64,000 bases of DNA from contig JASGJA010000025.1 in NCBI GenBank assembly GCA_049840935.1, forward strand, positions 362,841 through 426,840, read 5' to 3'. The stretch is from Mesorhizobium_G sp049840935. Lineage in GTDB: Bacteria; Pseudomonadota; Alphaproteobacteria; Rhizobiales; Rhizobiaceae. Position numbers and translations under genes: made by a program. The notes under the pieces were generated by a model that ran no database searches, was not told the DNA's origin, and saw nothing but the letters and a program-made list of their open reading frames with translations. This document shows positions 17,811 to 26,766 of this stretch, piece by piece (position 1 is the stretch's first letter; each line of letters begins with the position of its first letter).

Positions 17811-18863
17811 ATGAAACTATTCCTCCGGCTGATCCCGTCCCCGGTAAGTCTAATGGCCCAAGGTCCATTCTACTGCGCGCATAGGCCGCAAGTAAAACGA
17901 ATACGCGGTCTCATTCGCACACTGGCTACCGCACCACAGCGGACGGCCACGCTCGCGTCGCAGAATATGGATATCGACGTGCTGCCCGCATGGTTGAAAG
18001 ACGAAGCCGTGCGCGGCATAGGTCTTGGCGCAAAGATCAAGGATGGTGAGACGCTCGACCGGCCAGCCTTGCGCGTCTATGTCGAAGCCAAACGGCCGCT
18101 TGCAGACATTCCCGCGCCTGTCCCGAAAAAGCTGGGCGAACTGGAAACCGATGTCATTCCCGTCGGCCGCATAGAACCGCAACCCGCGCATCTGCGCCTG
18201 CGGCCAATCGAGCCCGGCTGTAGTCTCGGCCACGTTAAGGTCACGGGCGGCACGCTCGGCTGCATCGTACGCAAGCGCGGTGGTGGCACCAAGCGATACA
18301 TTCTTTCCAACGCCCATGTTCTTGCTGCGCTCGGCGCGAAGCCGGGCGACGAGATCGTGCAGCCCGCAATTGCTGACGGTGGCGTAAAAGGTCAGGACCG
18401 TATTGCGACGCTCGAAGCATTCATTCCCTTCGATTATGGCACCGACGGATTTCCCAATGAGGTGGATGCCGCCATGGCCGAGATTCTGCATCCCGGCATT
18501 GCATACAGCGTTGCTTTCCTCAGCAAGGCCAAGATCAGCAAGAGCGTGCGCACCGGCATGAAGGTGCAGAAGACCGGGCGCTCGACCGGTCATAGCTGGG
18601 GTAAGGTCATCGACACGGATTTTCAGGCCATCGTTCCTTATCCGGATCCCGACAATCCGGGGACGACGCGCAACGTGTTGTTCCGCGATCAGGTGCTATG
18701 CACGCGCTTCACCGATCCCGGCGACAGTGGCGCACTGGTGCTTTCGTCGGCGGGCAGGGCGGTCGGCCTGCATTTCGCCGGATCGGCGGATGTCAGTGTG
18801 TTTAACCGTATCGGCAGGGTTTTCGACGCGCTCGACATCGAATTGGAGATGCAGGATGGCTGA
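17811..18863 (+). CDS. Trypsin-like peptidase with N-terminal accessory domain
   Basis: About 350 residues with a plausible triad His169 (LSNAHVL), Asp219 (NEVDAAM) and Ser306 (DPGDSGALV). Residues about 60-123 form a separate small domain (VRGIGLGAKI to VIPVGRIEP) that resembles the whole of the 80-residue protein encoded next. ATG 17811 is chosen; GTG 17784 or ATG 17967 are alternatives, because ribosome sites are weak. The gene is divergent from another trypsin-like protease. Function unknown; processing of neighbouring exported proteins is speculative. Confidence 0.7.
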   Translation: MKLFLRLIPSPVSLMAQGPFYCAHRPQVKRIRGLIRTLATAPQRTATLASQNMDIDVLPAWLKDEAVRGIGLGAKIKDGETLDRPALRVYVEAKRPLADIPAPVPKKLGELETDVIPVGRIEPQPAHLRLRPIEPGCSLGHVKVTGGTLGCIVRKRGGGTKRYILSNAHVLAALGAKPGDEIVQPAIADGGVKGQDRIATLEAFIPFDYGTDGFPNEVDAAMAEILHPGIAYSVAFLSKAKISKSVRTGMKVQKTGRSTGHSWGKVIDTDFQAIVPYPDPDNPGTTRNVLFRDQVLCTRFTDPGDSGALVLSSAGRAVGLHFAGSADVSVFNRIGRVFDALDIELEMQDG

Positions 18864-19098
18864 CAAGAAAGCGGTCAAAGCCGCCATCGATCAACACGCA
18901 ACAGTATTGAAGCAGAAGCCGGGTGTTGTGGGCTTGGGCGTCAGTGGCACGGCAGCCAATGCGAAGATGGCCGTGTATGTTTCATCATCCGAAGCCTCCC
19001 GTGAAATTCCCGATCAGGTCACGGTTAGACAGGGCGGCAAGACAGGCAAGGTTGAAATAGAAGTGGTGGAAGTCGGCTCGCTCAAACCGGGAACATAA
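18856..19098 (+). CDS. Small protein related to the N-terminal domain of the adjacent protease
   Basis: An 80-residue protein, ATG preceded by GCAGGA and overlapping the protease stop by 8 bases, so it is translationally coupled. Residues 23-78 (GVVGLGV, MAVYVSS, IPDQVTV, VEVGSLKP) line up in order with residues 69-123 of the protease (GIGLGAK, LRVYVEA, IPAPVPK, IPVGRIEP). It may be an inhibitor, chaperone or recognition module for the protease. That role is inference; the similarity is visible. Confidence 0.7.
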   Translation: MADKKAVKAAIDQHATVLKQKPGVVGLGVSGTAANAKMAVYVSSSEASREIPDQVTVRQGGKTGKVEIEVVEVGSLKPGT

Positions 19099-19235
19099 CA
19101 TTTTATTTGACTCGGGCGGCCAACCGTGGCGAAATTGTGGAATGCCGGTGCGAGCGGAGTATCGGCTAAATAAAAGAGTACGCCATACTGTCCTATTCTG
19201 GACGGGTAGCGCTTTTCTGCAAGAGGAAGATGCAG

Positions 19236-22200
19236 ATGAAGTCGTTATACCGGGGCCTGCTTACTTTTGCATTTCTGGCTCAGTGTTTCACCGTATCTGC
19301 GGCGGAACAAAACGAAGTGAAACCTGTCGAGCCCTCCAGCGAAAGCTGGTGCTCCGACCTTGCTGTATCGGGAGCAGCCAGGAGAACGGTTTGCGCGGAT
19401 GTTGTGGCGCTGGACCAGGCGCTGATTTACAATCGCTTCGGCTCTTTCAACCCCTTTGGCATGATGTTCGCGCTTCGGCGCGACGTTGCACCCTCGACGG
19501 AGGCGCCGCAAGCGTTCACCGCGGATGCTTGTGGTGACAAACTCGGCACGGAAAGCTGGACGGGAGAACTCGCTCCGGGCGAGGTTCGGCTCAAGGATTG
19601 CAAACGACCGAGGCCGATGGTGCTACGCACCAATGTTGGCGACGTATTGCATGTGCGGTTGACCAACCTTTTGAGGCCAGAACAGCCTGGCCTCAGCCAG
19701 ACGTTCTGCCGCCAAAGAGGGGTCAACCGTCAGGCTGGTTACAAGGATGGCAGTCTCTTCAACATGCTGCGCAATTGGGTTTCCAGTGGCTCTCTGGATC
19801 GGGTGGCGCAGGACGAGGCAATGTGCGAGACCGACAGCGATCTTAAGGCTCAATCGAGCCCGGTCGCGCCGGAACTCGAATGGCCGCGCAGCCGTGGTTT
19901 GAACTTCTCCATTCAGGGGTTGACCTCGGTGGATGAAACCGGCTCGGTTTCGGAAAATATCAACCGCGCCTGCACGGGCCTTGCCGCGATCCGTCCTGGA
20001 GCGAGCGTCGATTGCTATTACCTGATCGACCGTGAAGGACCTTATTTCATCGCAAGCAATGCCGCCCCTGCGGGTGGCGAGGGTGATGGAGGTTCCATCA
20101 CGCATGGACTGTTTGGCGCGGTCGTGGCCGAGCAAAGCGGCACGTCATGGTTCCGCAGCCAGATGTCGGCAGGGGCGTTCCGCAAACTGTGGACGCCGAA
20201 GCTCGCCAGCGGCGGCGAAACGCCGCCGCGCCACGCGATCGGGCTCGATGATCTCAACAGTCCTTATGTCACTTACGAAAACCTGCCGGGGAAAGATCCT
20301 GCAAAAGCATCTGTTCTCTCCATACTGGCAAAGACGGCAGGAAACGCATTCGAGATCATTCATTCAGACCTCAACGCAATCATATACCGCAAAGCTGGCA
20401 GTGCGCGCCCGGAAGTCAATTTCCGCGAGTTCTCGGTGTTTTTCCACGATGAACTGAAGTCGTTCGTCACGCGCAATTTTGAAGAGTTGAGCCGTTTCGC
20501 CGAAGGCCAGCTGGCGGGCGTGCGCGATGGTTTCGCGATTAATTACGGTTCCAGCGGAATGGGTACGCTGCTGCTCGCCAATCGCAAGGGAATAGGTCCG
20601 GCGGCGAATTGTGCCGAATGCCTCTATGAAGAATTTTTCCTGACCTCATGGGCCAATGGCGATCCTGCGCTGCTGGAGCAATTCAGCGATGACCCGTCGA
20701 ACGTTCATCACTCCTATCTGAACGATCGCATTGTGTTCCGCAATTTCCATGCGGGACCGAAGGAGACACATGTTTTTCACCTTCATGCGCATCAATGGTT
20801 CGCGGGAAATGATCCCAATCGCGGCTCCTATCTGGATTCGCAGACGGTCGGACCCCAGCAGGGCTTTACTTACAACATCTATGGCGGCGGATTGAACGTC
20901 TATCACAAGGGCGAGAACGGCAAGCCCGGCTGGTATGAAACGCTAGGCTCAGGCAACCGCAACCGTACGTTGGGCGACAGCATTTTCCATTGCCACCTTT
21001 ATCCGCATTTCGCACAGGGCATGTGGGAGCTTTGGCGCGTGCATGATGTGCTGGAAGACGGCACACGCAAGCTGCCCGATGGGCAGAAGAACGCCGGACT
21101 TTCCGTCGAGGAAGCCACGGATGCAGACAAGAAAATCAAGCGCCCTGGCTCGGTAGATCCGCGCACGGGCGCATGGATAGAACCCGATGCGGCGGGCACG
21201 GGGCGGGATGTGGGCACGCCCATACCCGCCCTTGTTCCGCTGCCCGGCCATGCGTGGCCGCTATTGCCCACATATAGCAGCGAGACAACTTTGACCGCGG
21301 TACGCGAGGCGACCGATGCCGCGCCGGATGAGGTCACGTCCATGCCCGGCTATCCGTTTTATATCGGCGCCAAGCCTGGCCACCGTCCGCCTCAGGCACC
21401 CAATGACATCGCAACCGCCTTGGCCGAGGATGGCGGCACCAGCAAGTTTCTGGATGGCGGCCTGCCACGCCATGTGTTGACCGATGATGCCGAGCGCAAA
21501 CCGGACTTCAGCCTACCGGCGAATTTCCCGGAACCGCTGAACACAGGCAATCGCGGCACGCGTGAGCGCCAGCAATCGCAGGTGGTCGCCAAGGCTCTGT
21601 CGTTGGGCGACATGACCATGCATCTGGAAAAGGCAGACATCGATGTGTTGCCCTATGAGGGCACGGCACTCGAAAAAAGCGGAATGGCGTTCCACCACAA
21701 CGGCAAGATCGGAGCCAACGCACTCAAACTGCGTGCAGCTGACGGCTCTCCTGCTTCCTTCGACACCGCGCAAGGCGGCTACACCTCACCGATGGGCGGG
21801 GGGCTTGGCGGTTACTTCTCGGTCAATGGCGCACCGCAAAAACCCGGCGCACCGTTTGCCGATCCCTGTGGCGCGCCAGACGGCTTTGCGAATGCAAAAG
21901 CAGTTACGAACGGCGGCGCGAAGAGGTATGTATTCAATAAATCCGTAAACGGCACCGATACGCAATTCGAGCTTATGGTGTCCAAAACCGAAGCGGACCC
22001 TACCACGCCCGCAGATATTGAACCGGCAACGGACGAGCATATCTCCAACTGGGTCAAGTGGTGGCGCAGCGATCCCGTTCCCGACGAGCAGGGAGAACCG
22101 CAGGACCGCCCCAGGCGCCCCGGCCTTTATTATGTCGAGAATGGCAACGTGGCCGCGTTCACCGCGCCCGGACATATCATCATTGCCGAAGCCGATCCCT

Positions 22201-25200
22201 TCGTGGATGACGGTAGCGGCAGCGCGGTCTTTACCGTAGACCCGGCGGTCATCGGCTTCCGCCGCTACAAGGGTTCGGCGGTGCAGCTCGACCTTGTCAC
22301 GAACCGTGCAGGGTGGCACGACCCGCAAGCGCGCATCAACGTCCTGACCAAAAATTCGGACCTTTACAAGCAGGGCAGTGGACGCATCTCGCCGCGCATC
22401 AGCGCCAGCGAAGAACCATTCTTCTTCCGTGCATTATCTGGCGAATGCATCGAATATCGGCACACCAATGAGCTGCCGAAAGACCTCGCGCTTGATGATT
22501 TCCAGGTCAAGACGCCGACCGACACTATTGGCCAGCATATTCACCTGGTGAAGTTCGATGTGACCTCCTCGGACGGTTCGGGCAACGGTTTCAACTATGA
22601 GGACGGCACGCTCGCTGCCGACGAGATCGCCGCGCGCATTTGCGCGGCGAAGAACCATGATGAAGGCGATGTGGTTGCAAATCGTGCACCGGGCGAAGCC
22701 CGGATCCGGGAGTTTGCGGGCCTTTGCGCGCAAGCTGCTGACGGCCACTGGTCCGTCGCCGATCAGTTCAAGGGCAAGATCTGGAAGCTGAAACTCAGCG
22801 AATATCGTGACCTTTTCCAGACAACAGTGCAGCGCTGGTTTGCTGATCCTATCCTGTCAGCCACCAACATTCAGGGTGATGGTTTCGCAGACCGTACGCT
22901 GAAAACAGTATTCAGCCACGATCATTTCGGCCCTTCATCTATCCAGCAGCATGGCTTCTACACCGCACTGGTCATCGAACCGCAGGATTCGGCCACTTGC
23001 CGCACGGGGCGCAAATTCGCATCGCCCGACGGAACGCTGGTTGAGGATGACGAACCAGCCTGCACCGCGCAGCGCAAAGATCGCGGCCTCGTGAACGCAG
23101 ACGATATTGATGTGGGTGTGGCGCGGGTGATCCTTGATCCAGATTCGCTCGATCCCGAAACCCGCAGCTATCGCGAGTTTGCTCTGGCGATTGCCGACTT
23201 CTCGACGCTGTATGATCCGCGCGACCGCGCAAGCAAATCGGATCTCCTCGCCTCCATGCCCGACAGCGTCACCGATGCACCTGTTACAACCGAAGCAGAG
23301 CAGGAAGTCGAAGGCATTCAGGGCATGGCAACGCTGGTATGCGAGGCGAAATATGCAATGGCCGGACAGCCGGGCAACATGCGTTCCTACTGCGCATCGA
23401 CGCTCGAACGCGATACCGCTGGCTGGTTCGCGCCGGCAGGCGACGCGCCACCTGCATGGCACGCCGCAGCGAACCCGGGAGACGGTTCGGCGCACCGCAC
23501 GGGCCTGCAGCAATTGATGCAAGCAGACGAGGTGCTGGCGCTCCAGAATTACATGCTCGATTATCGCGCCCGCGCGGCTGGCTATGATGGCGCGGATGGC
23601 GCGGGCCTGCGTCTCGCGAAGGCCGTCGCTTCTCCGCATCGTCCGGAGTCCATCTCAGTCGATCACCACGATCCATATATGGTCAATTATCGCGGCGAAC
23701 CTGTTCCGCTCCGCCTAGGGGAGAGCCGTAGCGCGGGCAGCGATTGCGCGCTGAAGCCGCTTGATCATTGGGTCGGCGCGCTGGCTACCGGCGTCAGCGA
23801 ACGATGCAGCATCGATGTGCAGCGCAAAGGAATCGCGGGTGACATGGCGAGCGTATTCCAGTCGGCCGTGCATGGTGATCCGGTTACGCCGCTGATGGAA
23901 ACCTACACCAGCGACCGGGTGATGTTCCGGCTCATTCAAGGGGCGCAAGAGGTGCAGCACAATTTCACGCTGGAAGGCTATAACTGGCCGCGCGACATCG
24001 ATCAGAAGTTCCCCGCCGCCATGCTGCCTCTGGAGGATGTGTCGCCTGCCAATACGCTTCTGAAGGCTTGCCAGAACGAGGCCATTCCTTCGACCTCAAC
24101 AGCAGTGATGCGGGCAGGGCGCGCGGACCAGTATCAACGCTGGGTGCGAGAGGGTGCTGGCGGGTTCAGCGATGCTGCCGATCGCGCTTTCTGGCAGGCT
24201 TATGAGACGCTCATCGCCAATTGCTTCAATGCTGCCGGCCACATCGCCGCGCAGGAAATCGGCATTTCCGAACATTTCGAACTTGCCGGAACCTACCGCA
24301 ACGACTTCACCGCTGAGCGTGCCTTGCGGCCTCGCTCACTGGCACCGGATGGTGTGCGTGAAGCCGACTTGACTGCCGAAATAGCGGCGATCAACGACAA
24401 TACGCCGACCGACACGTTGCAGCATTTCGGCTCGGTCGATTCCGTCTGGAACGGCGCGTGGGGATTGTTGCGCGTTTACAAGGACGGGAACGCCGCTGAT
24501 GGTCAATCGGTGGGTGAGTGCGTGACGGCTGGCGACAGCACCACTGAGGCGGGCCGCGCCGCTATCCGCACATGCCTGCAAGGAAAGCCCCGCATCGGCA
24601 CGCGCATTGAACCGCTAGAGCGACTGGAGCGGGAGGGGATGGAATCCATTCGGCTCGCTCAAAGTCGCGTCAAGACTGAAGCCGTAGCGTGCAAATACGA
24701 TGCACCCATCATACATGCAACGGCCGTTGCCATCGAAGCCCGGACCGTATTCGGCAAGAATGGCGGTTTCGGTGATGAAGGCACGATTTATGGTCGCGGC
24801 CTATATGATCGAAACGGCCTCTTTTTCGCGCTGCTCGATACCCGTGCCGTTGCCAGTGCAACGGGCCGCTCCGACGAAGAATTCCTGAGCGATCCATCGC
24901 AGTGGGGCGATGTTCCGCTGTCGCGCATCGTCAATGCAATCAAGGCGTCCTACAACCGACCGGAACCCTTTGTGTTGACCGTGAATGCGGGCGATTGCGT
25001 GCGTCTGACGGTCATCAACGCGCTTTCGAACTATGGAGGCCAACGCGGCTTGAAGGACGATCTGGGCGATACGCATATGCCCAGGATTGTGCCGCTCAAC
25101 ACCGAGCCCGACTGGACCGCGGGCGAGCCATATCTCTCAGCGAATGCCGGGCAGGCTCCAGAGGAGCACAATATGCCGCTGCGCTACGCGCAGGAAGGCA

Positions 25201-26762
25201 CCTATCAGATTCGCGGTTCGGCGCGGTTGTCCGTTCTGCTGCCGCTGCCGGTGTTGAACTACCAGCAGCGCGTTGCGCGACCCTTTGGCTACAATGCGAC
25301 AGGCTCGCTTGCTCCAGTGAGTATACCGACTGGTGCATCCTACAATTCGGTCAGGCTCTCCGCTGATGATGGCTTGAAACTATGGGCAGACCGTTCGGGA
25401 CAGATTGAGCAGCTCACCTTTTATGCGGGTCGTGTGGGCACACCGTCAGATTTCGACCTCGCACGATTGTTGGCCTTCGGCGGCGGCGGCGATCTTCCCT
25501 ATTTCGCAGATTTCCGTGCGAAGCTCACCGACCTGCTGCGCGGTCAGCTTGGCCTGTCTGGCACCGTTGCATCGCCGGTGCAGGTCAGCGAGGTATCAGC
25601 AGACAGCGCCATTGCAGCCGATGCATTGCCGTTGTTTTATGGCGGGCGAGCCTTCCGCGTAAACATCAAGCTCGATCCGGCGGCGGCGAGTTTCTCTGAG
25701 CTTGGCAATGCAATCGTAACCGCGCGCGATGCCGCCACCCTCGAAGCGCTTCGCCCGCAGGTTCAGGCGCTTTGGCAGGATTATGGCGACCTGCTCATCT
25801 CCGCGAAGCTTCATTTCATCCCCTATGCTTTCGGAACGCTCCCGATGAAATCGGCGGGCGATGTGATCGGCCACCCGTTGCACGGTCTGTTCGGGGCGGT
25901 GAACGTCGTGCCACAATCAGCTGACCGTTCCGCAAGCCTCATCCAGCTTGGCGAGCGCCCTGTCGGGCCTATGATGCGACCTGCATGCGTGCAGGCTCAG
26001 GCATCCGATCCGCGCGCGTGCAAGGTTTTCTCGGTCAAGCCACGCAGCATTGTCGACGCGAATTCGTTGCCGGGTTGGCAGTCGGTTTCTCAGATGCGCT
26101 ACCCGGCGGGTGCTTCGTCGCATACCGTGCGGGAATTCACGCTTTTCTGGCAGGATGGCCTTAATATGCGCGACCGCGCCACCACGGATCGTTTCGTGCC
26201 GCAAGGGCCGGTGGGTGCCCCACGCCTCGTCGCGGACTGCAAGATCTGCGACGACAGCTACGACCTTGGCGACGAGGGCGTGAACTATCGCAACGCGGCT
26301 CACAATATCCGCCTGCGCAGCGAGCCGGGAAAAGGTGGCGGTCCTTCCGCGGAAAGCCATTTCGACCTGAACGGCTATGAATTTGGACCGCAGTTTTTCG
26401 CGCTGCGACCCGACGAAACCGGCTCGGGGAAAACACCTGAGCCGCATGTGCTGCGCGCCGAAGCGGGCGATGAAGTGGTGGTTCACGTCGTGCATCCGGG
26501 TGGGCGTGCGCGCCAGCGCGCATTTATCAGCATCGGACAAGATTACGACGATCTGTTCCCTGGCTTTGGCTTTCCGCATGCGGCGCTTATCGGCCCCGGT
26601 AAGGCGATGAATGCCTGGCTGACCAAGAAGATGCAGCCGGGGTGCTATCTTTGGCATGATGGTCCGACGCATTTGTGGGCGGGCGGTGTCTGGGGACTTC
26701 TGGATGTCGTGCCCTCCGGCAAGCTCAACGACAAGTCAGTCACGTCTTGCGCGCGGCTTTAA
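19236..26762 (+). CDS. Giant exported multicopper oxidase (2508 residues)
   Basis: An uninterrupted 2508-residue protein with a signal peptide (MKSLYRGLLTFAFLAQCFTVSA). ATG 19236 is preferred over 19230 because AGAGGA lies 8 bases upstream. Copper-ligand motifs are visible: HVFHLHAH (His512, 515, 517), and HCH-x3-H-x4-M (His585, Cys586, His587, His591, Met596), which is a complete type 1/type 3 motif with an axial Met. Further candidates are HIH (1101/1103), SHDHFGPSS-IQQH (1228/1230/1239), GHPLH (2213/2216) and WHDGPTH (2474/2479). Cupredoxin-like repeats fill the rest. Most oxidases of this kind have 450-650 residues. The size and HDHFGPS motif recall the large Mn(II)-oxidising proteins MnxG/McoA. 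It starts an operon with a SCO-type copper chaperone and a cytochrome c. Substrate unproven: Mn(II), Fe(II) or phenolics. Confidence 0.88.
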   Translation: MKSLYRGLLTFAFLAQCFTVSAAEQNEVKPVEPSSESWCSDLAVSGAARRTVCADVVALDQALIYNRFGSFNPFGMMFALRRDVAPSTEAPQAFTADACGDKLGTESWTGELAPGEVRLKDCKRPRPMVLRTNVGDVLHVRLTNLLRPEQPGLSQTFCRQRGVNRQAGYKDGSLFNMLRNWVSSGSLDRVAQDEAMCETDSDLKAQSSPVAPELEWPRSRGLNFSIQGLTSVDETGSVSENINRACTGLAAIRPGASVDCYYLIDREGPYFIASNAAPAGGEGDGGSITHGLFGAVVAEQSGTSWFRSQMSAGAFRKLWTPKLASGGETPPRHAIGLDDLNSPYVTYENLPGKDPAKASVLSILAKTAGNAFEIIHSDLNAIIYRKAGSARPEVNFREFSVFFHDELKSFVTRNFEELSRFAEGQLAGVRDGFAINYGSSGMGTLLLANRKGIGPAANCAECLYEEFFLTSWANGDPALLEQFSDDPSNVHHSYLNDRIVFRNFHAGPKETHVFHLHAHQWFAGNDPNRGSYLDSQTVGPQQGFTYNIYGGGLNVYHKGENGKPGWYETLGSGNRNRTLGDSIFHCHLYPHFAQGMWELWRVHDVLEDGTRKLPDGQKNAGLSVEEATDADKKIKRPGSVDPRTGAWIEPDAAGTGRDVGTPIPALVPLPGHAWPLLPTYSSETTLTAVREATDAAPDEVTSMPGYPFYIGAKPGHRPPQAPNDIATALAEDGGTSKFLDGGLPRHVLTDDAERKPDFSLPANFPEPLNTGNRGTRERQQSQVVAKALSLGDMTMHLEKADIDVLPYEGTALEKSGMAFHHNGKIGANALKLRAADGSPASFDTAQGGYTSPMGGGLGGYFSVNGAPQKPGAPFADPCGAPDGFANAKAVTNGGAKRYVFNKSVNGTDTQFELMVSKTEADPTTPADIEPATDEHISNWVKWWRSDPVPDEQGEPQDRPRRPGLYYVENGNVAAFTAPGHIIIAEADPFVDDGSGSAVFTVDPAVIGFRRYKGSAVQLDLVTNRAGWHDPQARINVLTKNSDLYKQGSGRISPRISASEEPFFFRALSGECIEYRHTNELPKDLALDDFQVKTPTDTIGQHIHLVKFDVTSSDGSGNGFNYEDGTLAADEIAARICAAKNHDEGDVVANRAPGEARIREFAGLCAQAADGHWSVADQFKGKIWKLKLSEYRDLFQTTVQRWFADPILSATNIQGDGFADRTLKTVFSHDHFGPSSIQQHGFYTALVIEPQDSATCRTGRKFASPDGTLVEDDEPACTAQRKDRGLVNADDIDVGVARVILDPDSLDPETRSYREFALAIADFSTLYDPRDRASKSDLLASMPDSVTDAPVTTEAEQEVEGIQGMATLVCEAKYAMAGQPGNMRSYCASTLERDTAGWFAPAGDAPPAWHAAANPGDGSAHRTGLQQLMQADEVLALQNYMLDYRARAAGYDGADGAGLRLAKAVASPHRPESISVDHHDPYMVNYRGEPVPLRLGESRSAGSDCALKPLDHWVGALATGVSERCSIDVQRKGIAGDMASVFQSAVHGDPVTPLMETYTSDRVMFRLIQGAQEVQHNFTLEGYNWPRDIDQKFPAAMLPLEDVSPANTLLKACQNEAIPSTSTAVMRAGRADQYQRWVREGAGGFSDAADRAFWQAYETLIANCFNAAGHIAAQEIGISEHFELAGTYRNDFTAERALRPRSLAPDGVREADLTAEIAAINDNTPTDTLQHFGSVDSVWNGAWGLLRVYKDGNAADGQSVGECVTAGDSTTEAGRAAIRTCLQGKPRIGTRIEPLERLEREGMESIRLAQSRVKTEAVACKYDAPIIHATAVAIEARTVFGKNGGFGDEGTIYGRGLYDRNGLFFALLDTRAVASATGRSDEEFLSDPSQWGDVPLSRIVNAIKASYNRPEPFVLTVNAGDCVRLTVINALSNYGGQRGLKDDLGDTHMPRIVPLNTEPDWTAGEPYLSANAGQAPEEHNMPLRYAQEGTYQIRGSARLSVLLPLPVLNYQQRVARPFGYNATGSLAPVSIPTGASYNSVRLSADDGLKLWADRSGQIEQLTFYAGRVGTPSDFDLARLLAFGGGGDLPYFADFRAKLTDLLRGQLGLSGTVASPVQVSEVSADSAIAADALPLFYGGRAFRVNIKLDPAAASFSELGNAIVTARDAATLEALRPQVQALWQDYGDLLISAKLHFIPYAFGTLPMKSAGDVIGHPLHGLFGAVNVVPQSADRSASLIQLGERPVGPMMRPACVQAQASDPRACKVFSVKPRSIVDANSLPGWQSVSQMRYPAGASSHTVREFTLFWQDGLNMRDRATTDRFVPQGPVGAPRLVADCKICDDSYDLGDEGVNYRNAAHNIRLRSEPGKGGGPSAESHFDLNGYEFGPQFFALRPDETGSGKTPEPHVLRAEAGDEVVVHVVHPGGRARQRAFISIGQDYDDLFPGFGFPHAALIGPGKAMNAWLTKKMQPGCYLWHDGPTHLWAGGVWGLLDVVPSGKLNDKSVTSCARL

Positions 26763-26766
26763 CTCC

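Noticed and set aside
22935..23639. 234-codon minus-strand frame inside the oxidase gene
   Set aside because: Same reason: shadow frame with no start signal or recognisable domain.
25917..26672. 251-codon minus-strand frame inside the giant oxidase gene
   Set aside because: Antisense of a high-GC gene; the oxidase frame carries copper-site and family features throughout.
19236..26762. Idea that the 2508-residue gene is an artefact joining several genes
   Set aside because: One frame is open throughout with continuous cupredoxin-like sequence and a single signal peptide; no internal ribosome site plus signal peptide was seen.
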